Shown here one piece after another: positions 10,401-23,600 of a stretch of 64,000 nucleotides of DNA (positions are counted from its first letter, which is position 1; each line of letters starts with the position of its first letter). The stretch lies in the NCBI RefSeq assembly GCF_051014685.1, contig NW_027478441.1:558001-622000 (forward strand), given 5' to 3'. Position numbers and translations under genes: made by a program. The notes beneath the pieces were generated by a model. It did not search any database and was not told the DNA's origin. It saw only the letters and a list, made by a program, of their open reading frames with translations. This DNA comes from Ptiloglossa arizonensis. Lineage: Eukaryota > Arthropoda > Insecta > Hymenoptera > Colletidae.

Positions 10401-13400
10401 ATCAATCCGCAAAATTTCTGTTGCATCTGAAAGTAGAAACTCGCCCGATTACAACGGTATGCGCACTTTTCCCCTAGGCCGTTCCAGTTATTCGTGTTGA
10501 GCATCAGAACTGCGAAAATTTTGAGTTTCTCAAGCGTTTCTCACCTCCAAACGGCCATATCTCGCGAACGGATTGACCAATCCGCAAAATTTTTGTTGCA
10601 TCTGAAAGTAGAAACTCGCCCGATTACAACGGTAGGTATAGTTTTCCCCTAGGCCGTTCTAGTTATTCATTTCGAGCATCAGAACTGCGAAAATTTTGAG
10701 TTTCTCAAGCGTTTCTTATCTCCAAACTGCCATATCTCGCGAACGGATTGATCAATCCGCAAAATTTCTGTTGCATCTGAAAGTAGAAACTCGCCCGATT
10801 ACAACGGTATGCGCACTTTTCCCCTAGGCCGTTCCAGTTATTCGTGTTGAGCATCAGAACTGCGAAAATTTTGAGTTTCTCAAGCGTTTCTTACTTCCAA
10901 ACTGCCATATCTCTCGAACGAATCGACCGATCCGCAAAATTGCTGTTGCATCTGAAAGTAGAAACTCGCCCGATTACATCGGTATGCGTACTTTTCCCCT
11001 AGGCCGTTCTAGTTATACGTTTCGAGCATCAGAACTGCGAAAATTTTGAGTTTCTCAAGCGTTTCTTACCTCCAAACTGCCATATCTCGCGAACGGATTT
11101 ACCAATCCGCAAAATTTCTGTTGCATCTGAAAGCAGAAACTCGCCCGATTACAACGGTATGCGTACTTTTCCCCTAGGCCGTTCTAGTTACTCGTTTCGA
11201 GCATCAGAACTGCGAAAATTTTGAGTTTCTCAAGCGTTTCTTATCTCCAAACTGCCATATCTCGCGAACGGATTGATCAATCCTCAAAATTTCTGTTGCA
11301 TCTGAAAGTAGAAACTCGCCCGATTACAACGGTGGGCGTAGTTTTCCCCTAGGCCGTTCTAGTTATTTGTTTCGAGGATCAAAACTGCGAAAATTTTGAG
11401 TTTCTCAAGCCTTTCTTACCTCCAAACTGCCATATCTCGCGAACGGATTGACCAATCCGCAAAATTTCTGTTGCATCTGAAAGTAGAAACTCGCCCGATT
11501 ACAACGGTATGCGCACTTTTCCCCTAGGCCGTTCCAGTTATTCGTGTTGAGCATCAGAACTGCGAAAATTTTGAGTTTCTCAAGCGTTTCTTACCTCCAA
11601 ACTGCCATGTCTCGCGAACGGATTTACCAATCCGCAAAATTTCTGTTGCATCTGAAAGTAGAAACTCGCCCGATTACAACGGTATGCGCACTTTTCCCCT
11701 AGGCCGTTCCAGTTATTCGTGTTGAGCATCAGAACTGCGAAAATTTTGAGTTTCTCAAGCGTTTCTTACCTCCAAACTGCCATATCTCGCGAACGGATTT
11801 ACCAATCCGCAAAATTTCTGTTGCATCTGAAAGCAGAAACTCGCCCGATTACAACGGTATGCGTACTTTTCCACTAGGCCGTTCTAGTTACTCGTTTCGA
11901 GCATCAGAACTGCGAAAATTTTGAGTTTCTCAAGCGTTTCTTATCTCCAAACTGCCATATCTCGCGAACGGATTGATCAATCCTCAAAATTTCTGTTGCA
12001 TCTGAAAGTAGAAACTCGCCCGATTACAACGGTGGGTGTAGTTTTCCCCTAGGCCGCTCTAGTTACTCGTTTCGACCATCAGAATTGCGAAAATTTTGAG
12101 TTTCTCAAGCGTTTCTTATCTCCAAACTGCCATATCTCGCGGACGGATTGATCAATCCGCAAAATTTCTGTTGCATCTGAAAGTAGAAACTCGCCCGATT
12201 ACAACGGTATGCGCACTTTTCCCCTAGGCCGTTCCAGTTATTCGTGTTGAGCATCAGAACTGCGAAAATTTTGAGTTTCTCAAGCGTTTCTCACCTCCAA
12301 ACGGCCATATCTCGCGAACGGATTGACCAATCCGCAAAATTTTTGTTGCATCTGAAAGTAGAAACTCGCCCGATTACAACGGTAGGTATAGTTTTCCCCT
12401 AGGCCGTTCTAGTTATTCATTTCGAGCATCAGAACTGCGAAAATTTTGAGTTTCTCAAGCGTTTCTTATCTCCAAACTGCCATATCTCGCGAACGGATTG
12501 ATCAATCCGCAAAATTTCTGTTGCATCTGAAAGTAGAAACTCGCCCGATTACAACGGTATGCGCACTTTTCCCCTAGGCCGTTCCAGTTATTCGTGTTGA
12601 GCATCAGAACTGCGAAAATTTTGAGTTTCTCAAGCGTTTCTCACCTCCAAACTGCCCTATCTCGCGAACGGATTGACCAATCCGCAAAATTTCTGTTGCA
12701 TCTGAAAGTAAAAACTCGCCCGATTACAACGGTAGGTGTAGTTTTCCCCTAGGCCGTTCTAGTTATTCATTTCGAGCATCAGAACTGCGAAAATTTTGAG
12801 TTTCTCAAGCGTTTCTTATCTCCAAACTGCCATATCTCGCGAACGGATTGATCAATCCTCAAAATTTCTGTTGCATCTGAAAGTAGAAACTCGCCCGATT
12901 ACAACGGTGGGTGTACTTTTCCCCTAGGCCGTTCTAGTTATTTGTTTCGAGGATCAAAACTGCGAAAATTTTGAGTTTCTCAAGCCTTTCTTACCTCCAA
13001 ACTGCCATATCTCGCGAACGGATTGACCAATCCGCAAAATTTCTGTTGCATCTGAAAGTAGAAACTCGCCCGATTACAACGGTATGCGCACTTTTCCCCT
13101 AGGCCGTTCCAGTTATTCGTGTTGAGCATCAGAACTGCGAAAATTTTGAGTTTCTCAAGCGTTTCTTACCTCCAAACTGCCATGTCTCGCGAACGGATTT
13201 ACCAATCCGCAAAATTTCTGTTGCATCTGAAAGTAGAAACTCGCCCGATTACAACGGTATGCGCACTTTTCCCCTAGGCCGTTCCAGTTATTCGTGTTGA
13301 GCATCAGAACTGCGAAAATTTTGAGTTTCTCAAGCGTTTCTTACCTCCAAACTGCCATATCTCGCGAACGGATTTACCAATCCGCAAAATTTCTGTTGCA

Positions 13401-14525
13401 TCTGAAAGCAGAAACTCGCCCGATTACAACGGTATGCGTACTTTTCCACTAGGCCGTTCTAGTTACTCGTTTCGAGCATCAGAACTGCGAAAATTTTGAG
13501 TTTCTCAAGCGTTTCTTATCTCCAAACTGCCATATCTCGCGAACGGATTGATCAATCCTCAAAATTTCTGTTGCATCTGAAAGTAGAAACTCGCCCGATT
13601 ACAACGGTGGGTGTAGTTTTCCCCTAGGCCGCTCTAGTTACTCGTTTCGACCATCAGAATTGCGAAAATTTTGAGTTTCTCAAGCGTTTCTTATCTCCAA
13701 ACTGCCATATCTCGCGGACGGATTGATCAATCCGCAAAATTTCTGTTGCATCTGAAAGTAGAAACTCGCCCGATTACAACGGTATGCGCACTTTTCCCCT
13801 AGGCCGTTCCAGTTATTCGTGTTGAGCATCAGAACTGCGAAAATTTTGAGTTTCTCAAGCGTTTCTCACCTCCAAACGGCCATATCTCGCGAACGGATTG
13901 ACCAATCCGCAAAATTTTTGTTGCATCTGAAAGTAGAAACTCGCCCGATTACAACGGTAGGTATAGTTTTCCCCTAGGCCGTTCTAGTTATTCATTTCGA
14001 GCATCAGAACTGCGAAAATTTTGAGTTTCTCAAGCGTTTCTTATCTCCAAACTGCCATATCTCGCGAACGGATTGATCAATCCGCAAAATTTCTGTTGCA
14101 TCTGAAAGTAGAAACTCGCCCGATTACAACGGTATGCGCACTTTTCCCCTAGGCCGTTCCAGTTATTCGTGTTGAGCATCAGAACTGCGAAAATTTTGAG
14201 TTTCTCAAGCGTTTCTCACCTCCAAACTGCCCTATCTCGCGAACGGATTGACCAATCCGCAAAATTTCTGTTGCATCTGAAAGTAGAAACTCGCCCGATT
14301 ACAACGGTAGGTGTAGTTTTCCCCTAGGCCGTTCTAGTTATTCATTTCGAGCATCAGAACTGCGAAAATTTTGAGTTTCTCAAGCGTTTCTTATCTCCAA
14401 ACTGCCATATCTCGCGAACGGATTGATCAATCCTCAAAATTTCTGTTGCATCTGAAAGTAGAAACTCGCCCGATTACAACGGTGGGTGTAGTTTTCCCCT
14501 AGGCCGTTCTAGTTATTCGTTTCGA
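7476..14525. repeat. Block D: 10-mer HOR, 1,750 bp, four units (10, 10, 9, 9)
   Basis: Units open with a 'ggatcaaaac' monomer preceded by 'ttatttg' at 7876, 9626, 11376 and 12951, giving spacings of 1,750, 1,750 and 1,575 bp. The second monomer of each carries 'catgtctcgc' (near 8106, 9856, 11606, 13181), and the fifth carries 'gcggacgg' (8641, 10391, 12141, 13716). The first seven monomers of each unit look identical by eye. The tail varies: 9101-9625 and 10851-11375 hold different three-monomer cassettes, while units 3 and 4 have lost one monomer. 7476-7875 is the tail of a preceding unit. Confidence 0.88.
12776..12950. repeat. Chimeric monomer marking a one-monomer deletion
   Basis: In the first unit of block D the last two monomers are 9276-9450 (with 'ggtgggtgtactttt' then 'gttactcg') and 9451-9625 (with 'ggtgggcgtagtttt' then 'gttatttg'). 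At the corresponding place in unit 3 there is only one monomer, and it reads 'ggtgggtgtactttt' followed by 'gttatttg'. Its left part is therefore of the first type and its right part of the second, with a breakpoint between about offsets 142 and 166. This is what an in-register unequal exchange between adjacent monomers leaves, and it explains why this unit is nine monomers long. Confidence 0.8.
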
Positions 14526-17500
14526 GGATCAGAACTGCGAAAATTTTGAGTTTCTCAAGCCTTTCTTACCTTCAAACTGCCATATCTCGCGAACGGATTG
14601 ACCAATCCGCAAAATTTCTGCTGCATCTGAAAGTAGAAACTCGCCCGATTACAACGGTATGTGTAGTTTTCCCCTAGCCCGTTCCAGTTATTCATTTCGA
14701 GCATCAGAACTGAGAAAATTTTGAGTTTCTCAAGCGTTTCTTACTTCCAAACTGCCATATCTCTCGAACGAATCGACCGATCCGCAAAATTGCTGTTGCA
14801 TCTGAAAGTAGAAACTCGCCCGATTACATCGGTATGCGTACTTTTCCCCTAGGCCGTTCTAGTTATACGTTTCGAGCATCAGAACTGCGAAAATTTTGAG
14901 TTTCTCAAGCGTTTCTTACCTCCAAACTGCCATATCTCGCGAACGGATTTACCAATCCGCAAAATTTCTGTTGCATCTGAAAGCAGAAACTCGCCCGATT
15001 ACAACGGTATGCGTACTTTTCCCCTAGGCCGTTCTAGTTACTCGTTTCGAGCATCAGAACTGCGAAAATTTTGAGTTTCTCAAGCGTTTCTTATCTCCAA
15101 ACTGCCATATCTCGCGAACGGATTGATCAATCCTCAAAATTTCTGTTGCATCTGAAAGTAGAAACTCGCCCGATTACAACGGTGGGCGTAGTTTTCCCCT
15201 AGGCCGTTCTAGTTATTCGTTTCGAGGATCAAAACTGCGAAAATTTTGAGTTTCTCAAGCCTTTCTTACCTCCAAACTGCCACATCTCGCGAACGGATTG
15301 ACCAATCCGCAAAATTTCTGTTGCATCTGAAAGTAGAAACTCGCCCGATTACAACGGTATGCGCACTTTTCCCCTAGGCCGTTCCAGTTATTCGTGTTGA
15401 GCATCAGAACTGCGAAAATTTTGAGATTCTCAAGCGTTACTTACCTCCAAACTGCCATATCTCGCGAACGGATTTACCAATCCGCAAAATTTCTGTTGCA
15501 TCTGAAAGCAGAAACTTGCCCGATTACAACGGTATGCGTACTTTTCCCCTAGGCCGTTCTAGTTACTCGTTTCGAGCATCAGAACTGCGAAAATTTTGAG
15601 TTTCTCAAGCGTTTCTTATCTCCAAACTGCCATATCTCGCGAACGGATTGATCAATCCTCAAAATTTCTGTTGCATCTGAAAGTAGAAACTCGCCCGATT
15701 ACAACGGTGGGTGTAGTTTTCCCCTAGGCCGTTCTAGTTATTCGTTTCGAGGATCAGAACTGCGAAAATTTTGAGTTTCTCAAGCCTTTCTTACCTCCAA
15801 ACTGCCATATCTCGCGAACGGATTGACCAATCCGCAAAATTTCTGTTGCATCTGAAAGTAGAAACTCGCCCGATTACAACGGTATGCGCACTTTTCCCCT
15901 AGGCCGTTCCAGTTATTCGTGTTGAGCATCAGAACTGCGAAAATTTTGAGTTTCTCAAGCGTTTCTTACCTCCAAACTGCCATGTCTCGCGAACGGATTT
16001 ACCAATCCGCAAAATTTCTGTTGCATCTGAAAGTAGAAACTCGCCCGATTACAACGGTATGCGCACTTTTCCCCTAGGCCGTTCCAGTTATTCGTGTTGA
16101 GCATCAGAACTGCGAAAATTTTGAGTTTCTCAAGCGTTTCTTACCTCCAAACTGCCATATCTCGCGAACGGATTTACCAATCCGCAAAATTTCTGTTGCA
16201 TCTGAAAGCAGAAACTCGCCCGATTACAACGGTATGCGTACTTTTCCCCTAGGCCGTTCTAGTTACTCGTTTCGAGCATCAGAACTGCGAAAATTTTGAG
16301 TTTCTCAAGCGTTTCTTATCTCCAAACTGCCATATCTCGCGAACGGATTGATCAATCCTCAAAATTTCTGTTGCATCTGAAAGTAGAAACTCGCCCGATT
16401 ACAACGGTGGGTGTAGTTTTCCCCTAGGCCGTTCTAGTTATTCGTTTCGAGGATCAGAACTGCGAAAATTTTGAGTTTCTCAAGCCTTTCTTACATCCAA
16501 ACTGCCATATCTCGCGAACGGATTGACCAATCCGCAAAATTTCTGTTGCATCTGAAAGTAGAAACTCGCCCGATTACAACGGTATGTGTAGTTTTCCCCT
16601 AGCCCGTTCCAGTTATTCATTTCGAGCATCAGAGCTGCGAAAATTTTGAGTTTCTCAAGCGTTTCTTACCTCCAAACTGCCATATCTCGCGAACGGATTG
16701 ACCAATCCGCAAAATTTCTGTTGCATCTGAAAGTAGAAACTCGCCCGATTACAACGGTAGGTGTAGTTTTCCCCTAGGCCGTTCTAGTTATTCATTTCGA
16801 GCATCAGAACTGCGAAAATTTTGAGTTTCTCAAGCGTTTCTTACCTCCAAACTGCCATATCTCGCGAACGGATTTACCAATCCGCAAAATTTCTGTTGCA
16901 TCTGAAAGCAGAAACTCGCCCGATTACAACGGTATGCGTACTTTTCCCCTAGGCCGTTCTAGTTACTCGTTTCGAGTATCAGAACTGCGAAAATTTTGAG
17001 TTTCTCAAGCCTTTCTTACCTCCAAACTGCCATATCTCGCGAACGGATTGACCAATCCGAAAAATTTCTGTTGCATCTGAAAATAGAAACTCGCCCGATT
17101 ACAACGGTATGTGTAGTTTTCCCCTAGGCCGTTCCAGTTATTCATTTCGAGCATCAGAACTGCGAAAATTTTGAGTTTCTCAAGCGTTTCTTACCTCCAA
17201 ACTGCCATATCTCGCGAACGGATTTACCAATCCGCAAAATTTCTGTTGCATCTGAAAGCAGAAACTCGCCCGATTACAACGGTATGCGTACTTTTCCCCT
17301 AGGCCGTTCTAGTTACTCGTTTCGAGTATCAGAACTGCGAAAATTTTGAGTTTCTCAAGGGTTTGTTATCTCCAAACTGCCATATCTCGCGAACGGATTG
17401 ATCAATCCGCAAAATTTCTGTTGCATCTGAAAGTAGAAACTCGCCCGATTACAACGGTAGGTGTAGTTTTCCCCTAGGCCGTTCTAGTTATTCATTTCGA

Positions 17501-20500
17501 GCATCAGAACTGCGAAAATTTTGAGTTTCTCAAGCGTTTCTTATCTCCAAACTGCCATATCTCGCGAACGGATTGATCAATCCTCAAAATTTCTGTTGCA
17601 TCTGAAAGTAGAAACTCGCCCGATTACAACGGTGGGTGTAGTTTTCCCCTAGGCCGTTCTAGTTATTCGTTTCGAGGATCAGAACTGCGAAAATTTTGAG
17701 TTTCTCAAGCCTTTCTTACCTCCAAACTGCCATATCTCGCGAACGGATTGACCAATCCGCAAAATTTCTGCTGCATCTGAAAGTAGAAACTCGCCCGATT
17801 ACAACGGTATGTGTAGTTTTCCCCTAGCCCGTTCCAGTTATTCATTTCGAGCATCAGAACTGAGAAAATTTTGAGTTTCTCAAGCGTTTCTTACTTCCAA
17901 ACTGCCATATCTCTCGAACGAATCGACCGATCCGCAAAATTGCTGTTGCATCTGAAAGTAGAAACTCGCCCGATTACATCGGTATGCGTACTTTTCCCCT
18001 AGGCCGTTCTAGTTATACGTTTCGAGCATCAGAACTGCGAAAATTTTGAGTTTCTCAAGCGTTTCTTACCTCCAAACTGCCATATCTCGCGAACGGATTT
18101 ACCAATCCGCAAAATTTCTGTTGCATCTGAAAGCAGAAACTCGCCCGATTACAACGGTATGCGTACTTTTCCCCTAGGCCGTTCTAGTTACTCGTTTCGA
18201 GCATCAGAACTGCGAAAATTTTGAGTTTCTCAAGCGTTTCTTATCTCCAAACTGCCATATCTCGCGAACGGATTGATCAATCCTCAAAATTTCTGTTGCA
18301 TCTGAAAGTAGAAACTCGCCCGATTACAACGGTGGGCGTAGTTTTCCCCTAGGCCGTTCTAGTTATTCGTTTCGAGGATCAAAACTGCGAAAATTTTGAG
18401 TTTCTCAAGCCTTTCTTACCTCCAGACTGCCACATCTCGCGAACGGATTGACCAATCCGCAAAATTTCTGTTGCATCTGAAAGTAGAAACTCGCCCGATT
18501 ACAACGGTATGCGCACTTTTCCCCTAGGCCGTTCCAGTTATTCGTGTTGAGCATCAGAACTGCGAAAATTTTGAGATTCTCAAGCGTTTCTTACCTCCAA
18601 ACTGCCATATCTCGCGAACGGATTTACCAATCCGCAAAATTTCTGTTGCATCTGAAAGCAGAAACTTGCCCGATTACAACGGTATGCGTACTTTTCCCCT
18701 AGGCCGTTCTAGTTACTCGTTTCGAGCATCAGAACTGCGAAAATTTTGAGTTTCTCAAGCGTTTCTTATCTCCAAACTGCCATATCTCGCGAACGGATTG
18801 ATCAATCCTCAAAATTTCTGTTGCATCTGAAAGTAGAAACTCGCCCGATTACAACGGTGGGTGTAGTTTTCCCCTAGGCCGTTCTAGTTATTCGTTTCGA
18901 GGATCAGAACTGCGAAAATTTTGAGTTTCTCAAGCCTTTCTTACCTCCAAACTGCCATATCTCGCGAACGGATTGACCAATCCGCAAAATTTCTGTTGCA
19001 TCTGAAAGTAGAAACTCGCCCGATTACAACGGTATGCGCACTTTTCCCCTAGGCCGTTCCAGTTATTCGTGTTGAGCATCAGAACTGCGAAAATTTTGAG
19101 TTTCTCAAGCGTTTCTTACCTCCAAACTGCCATGTCTCGCGAACGGATTTACCAATCCGCAAAATTTCTGTTGCATCTGAAAGTAGAAACTCGCCCGATT
19201 ACAACGGTATGCGCACTTTTCCCCTAGGCCGTTCCAGTTATTCGTGTTGAGCATCAGAACTGCGAAAATTTTGAGTTTCTCAAGCGTTTCTTACCTCCAA
19301 ACTGCCATATCTCGCGAACGGATTTACCAATCCGCAAAATTTCTGTTGCATCTGAAAGCAGAAACTCGCCCGATTACAACGGTATGCGTACTTTTCCCCT
19401 AGGCCGTTCTAGTTACTCGTTTCGAGCATCAGAACTGCGAAAATTTTGAGTTTCTCAAGCGTTTCTTATCTCCAAACTGCCATATCTCGCGAACGGATTG
19501 ATCAATCCTCAAAATTTCTGTTGCATCTGAAAGTAGAAACTCGCCCGATTACAACGGTGGGTGTAGTTTTCCCCTAGGCCGTTCTAGTTATTCGTTTCGA
19601 GGATCAGAACTGCGAAAATTTTGAGTTTCTCAAGCCTTTCTTACCTCCAAACTGCCATATCTCGCGAACGGATTGACCAATCCGTAAAATTTCTGTTGCA
19701 TCTGAAAGTAGAAACTCGCCCGATTACAACGGTATGTGTAGTTTTCCCCTAGCCCGTTCCAGTTATTCATTTCGAGCATCAGAGCTGCGAAAATTTTGAG
19801 TTTCTCAAGCGGTTCTTACCTCCAAACTGCCATATCTCGCGAACGGATTGACCAATCCGCAAAATTTCTGTTGCATCTGAAAGTAGAAACTCGCCCGATT
19901 ACAACGGTAGGTGTAGTTTTCCCCTAGGCCGTTCTAGTTATTCATTTCGAGCATCAGAACTGCGAAAATTTTGAGTTTCTCAAGCGTTTCTTACCTCCAA
20001 ACTGCCATATCTCGCGAACGGATTTACCAATCCGCAAAATTTCTGTTGCATCTGAAAGCAGAAACTCGCCCGATTACAACGGTATGCGTACTTTTCCCCT
20101 AGGCCGTTCTAGTTACTCGTTTCGAGTATCAGAACTGCGAAAATTTTGAGTTTCTCAAGCCTTTCTTACCTCCAAACTGCCATATCTCGCGAACGGATTG
20201 ACCAATCCGAAAAATTTCTGTTGCATCTGAAAATAGAAACTCGCCCGATTACAACGGTATGTGTAGTTTTCCCCTAGGCCGTTCCAGTTATTCATTTCGA
20301 GCATCAGAACTGCGAAAATTTTGAGTTTCTCAAGCGTTTCTTACCTCCAAACTGCCATATCTCGCGAACGGATTTACCAATCCGCAAAATTTCTGTTGCA
20401 TCTGAAAGCAGAAACTCGCCCGATTACAACGGTATGCGTACTTTTCCCCTAGGCCGTTCTAGTTACTCGTTTCGAGTATCAGAACTGCGAAAATTTTGAG

Positions 20501-20605
20501 TTTCTCAAGGGTTTGTTATCTCCAAACTGCCATATCTCGCGAACGGATTGATCAATCCGCAAAATTTCTGTTGCATCTGAAAGTAGAAACTCGCCCGATT
20601 ACAAC
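14526..20605. repeat. Block E: 18-mer HOR, 3,150 bp, two copies
   Basis: Copy 1 begins at 14526 and copy 2 at 17676, both with a 'gaggatcagaac' monomer that contains 'ttctgctgca'. Paired markers at 3,150 bp include 'ctctcgaacgaatcgaccga' at 14761 and 17911, 'gaaacttgcc' at 15511 and 18661, 'catgtctcgc' at 15981 and 19131, and 'tttctcaagg' at 17351 and 20501. The copies stop matching at about 17455/20605 ('ggtaggtg' against 'ggtatgtg'), so roughly 2,930 bp is shared. Scattered single differences exist, such as 'gcgttact' against 'gcgtttct' near 15435/18585. Confidence 0.85.
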
Positions 20606-23600
20606 GGTATGTGTAGTTTTCCCCTAGGCCGTTCTAGTTATTTATTTCGAGCATCAGAACTGCGAAAATTTTGAGTTTCTCAAGCGTTTCTTACCTCCAA
20701 ACTGCCATATCTCGCGAACGGATTTACAAATCCGCAAAATTTCTGTTGCATCTGAAAGCAGAAACTCGCCCGATTACAACAGTATGCGTACTTTTCCCCT
20801 AGGCCGTTCTAGTTACTCGTTTCGAGCATCAGAACTGCGAAAATTTTGAGTTTCTCAAGGGTTTGTTATCTCCAAACTGCCATATCTCGCGAACGGATTG
20901 ATCAATCCGCAAAATTTCTGTTGCATCTGAAAGTAGAAACTCGCCCGATTACAACGGTGGGTGTAGTTTTCCCCTAGGCCGTTCTAGTTATTCGTTTCGA
21001 GGATCAGAACTGCGAAAATTTTGAGTTTCTCAAGCCTTTCTTACCTCCAAACTGCCATATCTCGCGAACGGATTGACTAATCCGCAAAATTTCTGTTGCA
21101 TCTGAAAGTAGAAACTCGCCCGATTACATCGGTATGCGTACTTTTCCCCTAGGCCGTTCCAGTTATTCGTGTTGAGCATCAGAACTGCGAAAATTTTGAG
21201 TTTCTCAAGCGTTTCTTACCTCCAAACTGCCATATCTCGCGAACGGATTTACCAATCCGCAAAATTTCTGTTGCATCTGAAAGCAGAAACTCGCCCGATT
21301 ACAACGGTATGCGTACTTTTCCCCTAGGCCGTTCTAGTTACTCGTTTCGAGCATCAGAACTGCGAAAATTTTGAGTTTCTCAAGCGTTTCTTATCTCCAA
21401 ACTGCCATATCTCGCGAACGGATTGATCAATCCTCAAAATTTCTGTTGCATCTGAAAGTAGAAACTCGCCCGATTACAACGGTGGGTGTAGTTTTCCCCT
21501 AGGCCGTTCTAGTTATTCGTTTCGAGGATCAGAACTGCGAAAATTTTGAGTTTCTCAAGCCTTTCTTACCTCCAAACTGCCATATCTCGCGAACGGATTG
21601 ACCAATCCGCAAAATTTCTGTTGCATCTGAAAGTAGAAACTCGCCCGATTACAACGGTATGTGTAGTTTTCCCCTAGCCCGTTCCAGTTATTCATTTCGA
21701 GCATCAGAGCTGCGAAAATTTTGAGTTTCTCAAGCGGTTCTTACCTCCAAACTGCCATATCTCGCGAACGGATTGACCAATCCGCAAAATTTCTGTTGCA
21801 TCTGAAAGTAGAAACTCGCCCGATTACAACGGTAGGTGTAGTTTTCCCCTAGGCCGTTCTAGTTATTCATTTCGAGCATCAGAACTGCGAAAATTTTGAG
21901 TTTCTCAAGCGTTTCTTACCTCCAAACTGCCATATCTCGCGAACGGATTTACCAATCCGCAAAATTTCTGTTGCATCTGAAAGCAGAAACTCGCCCGATT
22001 ACAACGGTATGCGTACTTTTCCCCTAGGCCGTTCTAGTTACTCGTTTCGAGTATCAGAACTGCGAAAATTTTGAGTTTCTCAAGGGTTTGTTATCTCCAA
22101 ACTGCCATATCTCGCGAACGGATTGATCAATCCGCAAAATTTCTGTTGCATCTGAAAGTAGAAACTCGCCCGATTACAACGGTATGTGTAGTTTTCCCCT
22201 AGGCCGTTCTAGTTATTTATTTCGAGCATCAGAACTGCGAAAATTTTGAGTTTCTCAAGCGTTTCTTACCTCCAAACTGCCATATCTCGCGAACGGATTT
22301 ACAAATCCGCAAAATTTCTGTTGCATCTGAAAGCAGAAACTCGCCCGATTACAACAGTATGCGTACTTTTCCCCTAGGCCGTTCTAGTTACTCGTTTCGA
22401 GCATCAGAACTGCGAAAATTTTGAGTTTCTCAAGGGTTTGTTATCTCCAAACTGCCATATCTCGCGAACGGATTGATCAATCCGCAAAATTTCTGTTGCA
22501 TCTGAAAGTAGAAACTCGCCCGATTACAACGGTGGGTGTAGTTTTCCCCTAGGCCGTTCTAGTTATTCGTTTCGAGGATCAGAACTGCGAAAATTTTGAG
22601 TTTCTCAAGCCTTTCTTACCTCCAAACTGCCATATCTCGCGAACGGATTGACTAATCCGCAAAATTTCTGTTGCATCTGAAAGTAGAAACTCGCCCGATT
22701 ACATCGGTATGCGTACTTTTCCCCTAGGCCGTTCCAGTTATTCGTGTTGAGCATCAGAACTGCGAAAATTTTGAGTTTCTCAAGCGTTTCTTACCTCCAA
22801 ACTGCCATATCTCGCGAACGGATTTACCAATCCGCAAAATTTCTGTTGCATCTGAAAGCAGAAACTCGCCCGATTACAACGGTATGCGTACTTTTCCCCT
22901 AGGCCGTTCTAGTTACTCGTTTCGAGCATCAGAACTGCGAAAATTTTGAGTTTCTCAAGCGTTTCTTATCTCCAAACTGCCATATCTCGCGAACGGATTG
23001 ATCAATCCTCAAAATTTCTGTTGCATCTGAAAGTAGAAACTCGCCCGATTACAACGGTGGGTGTAGTTTTCCCCTAGGCCGTTCTAGTTATTCGTTTCGA
23101 GGATCAGAACTGCGAAAATTTTGAGTTTCTCAAGCCTTTCTTACCTCCAAACTGCCATATCTCGCGAACGGATTGACCAATCCGCAAAATTTCTGTTGCA
23201 TCTGAAAGTAGAAACTCGCCCGATTACAACGGTATGTGTAGTTTTCCCCTAGCCCGTTCCAGTTATTCATTTCGAGCATCAGAGCTGCGAAAATTTTGAG
23301 TTTCTCAAGCGGTTCTTACCTCCAAACTGCCATATCTCGCGAACGGATTGACCAATCCGCAAAATTTCTGTTGCATCTGAAAGTAGAAACTCGCCCGATT
23401 ACAACGGTAGGTGTAGTTTTCCCCTAGGCCGTTCTAGTTATTCATTTCGAGCATCAGAACTGCGAAAATTTTGAGTTTCTCAAGCGTTTCTTACCTCCAA
23501 ACTGCCATATCTCGCGAACGGATTTACCAATCCGCAAAATTTCTGTTGCATCTGAAAGCAGAAACTCGCCCGATTACAACGGTATGCGTACTTTTCCCCT

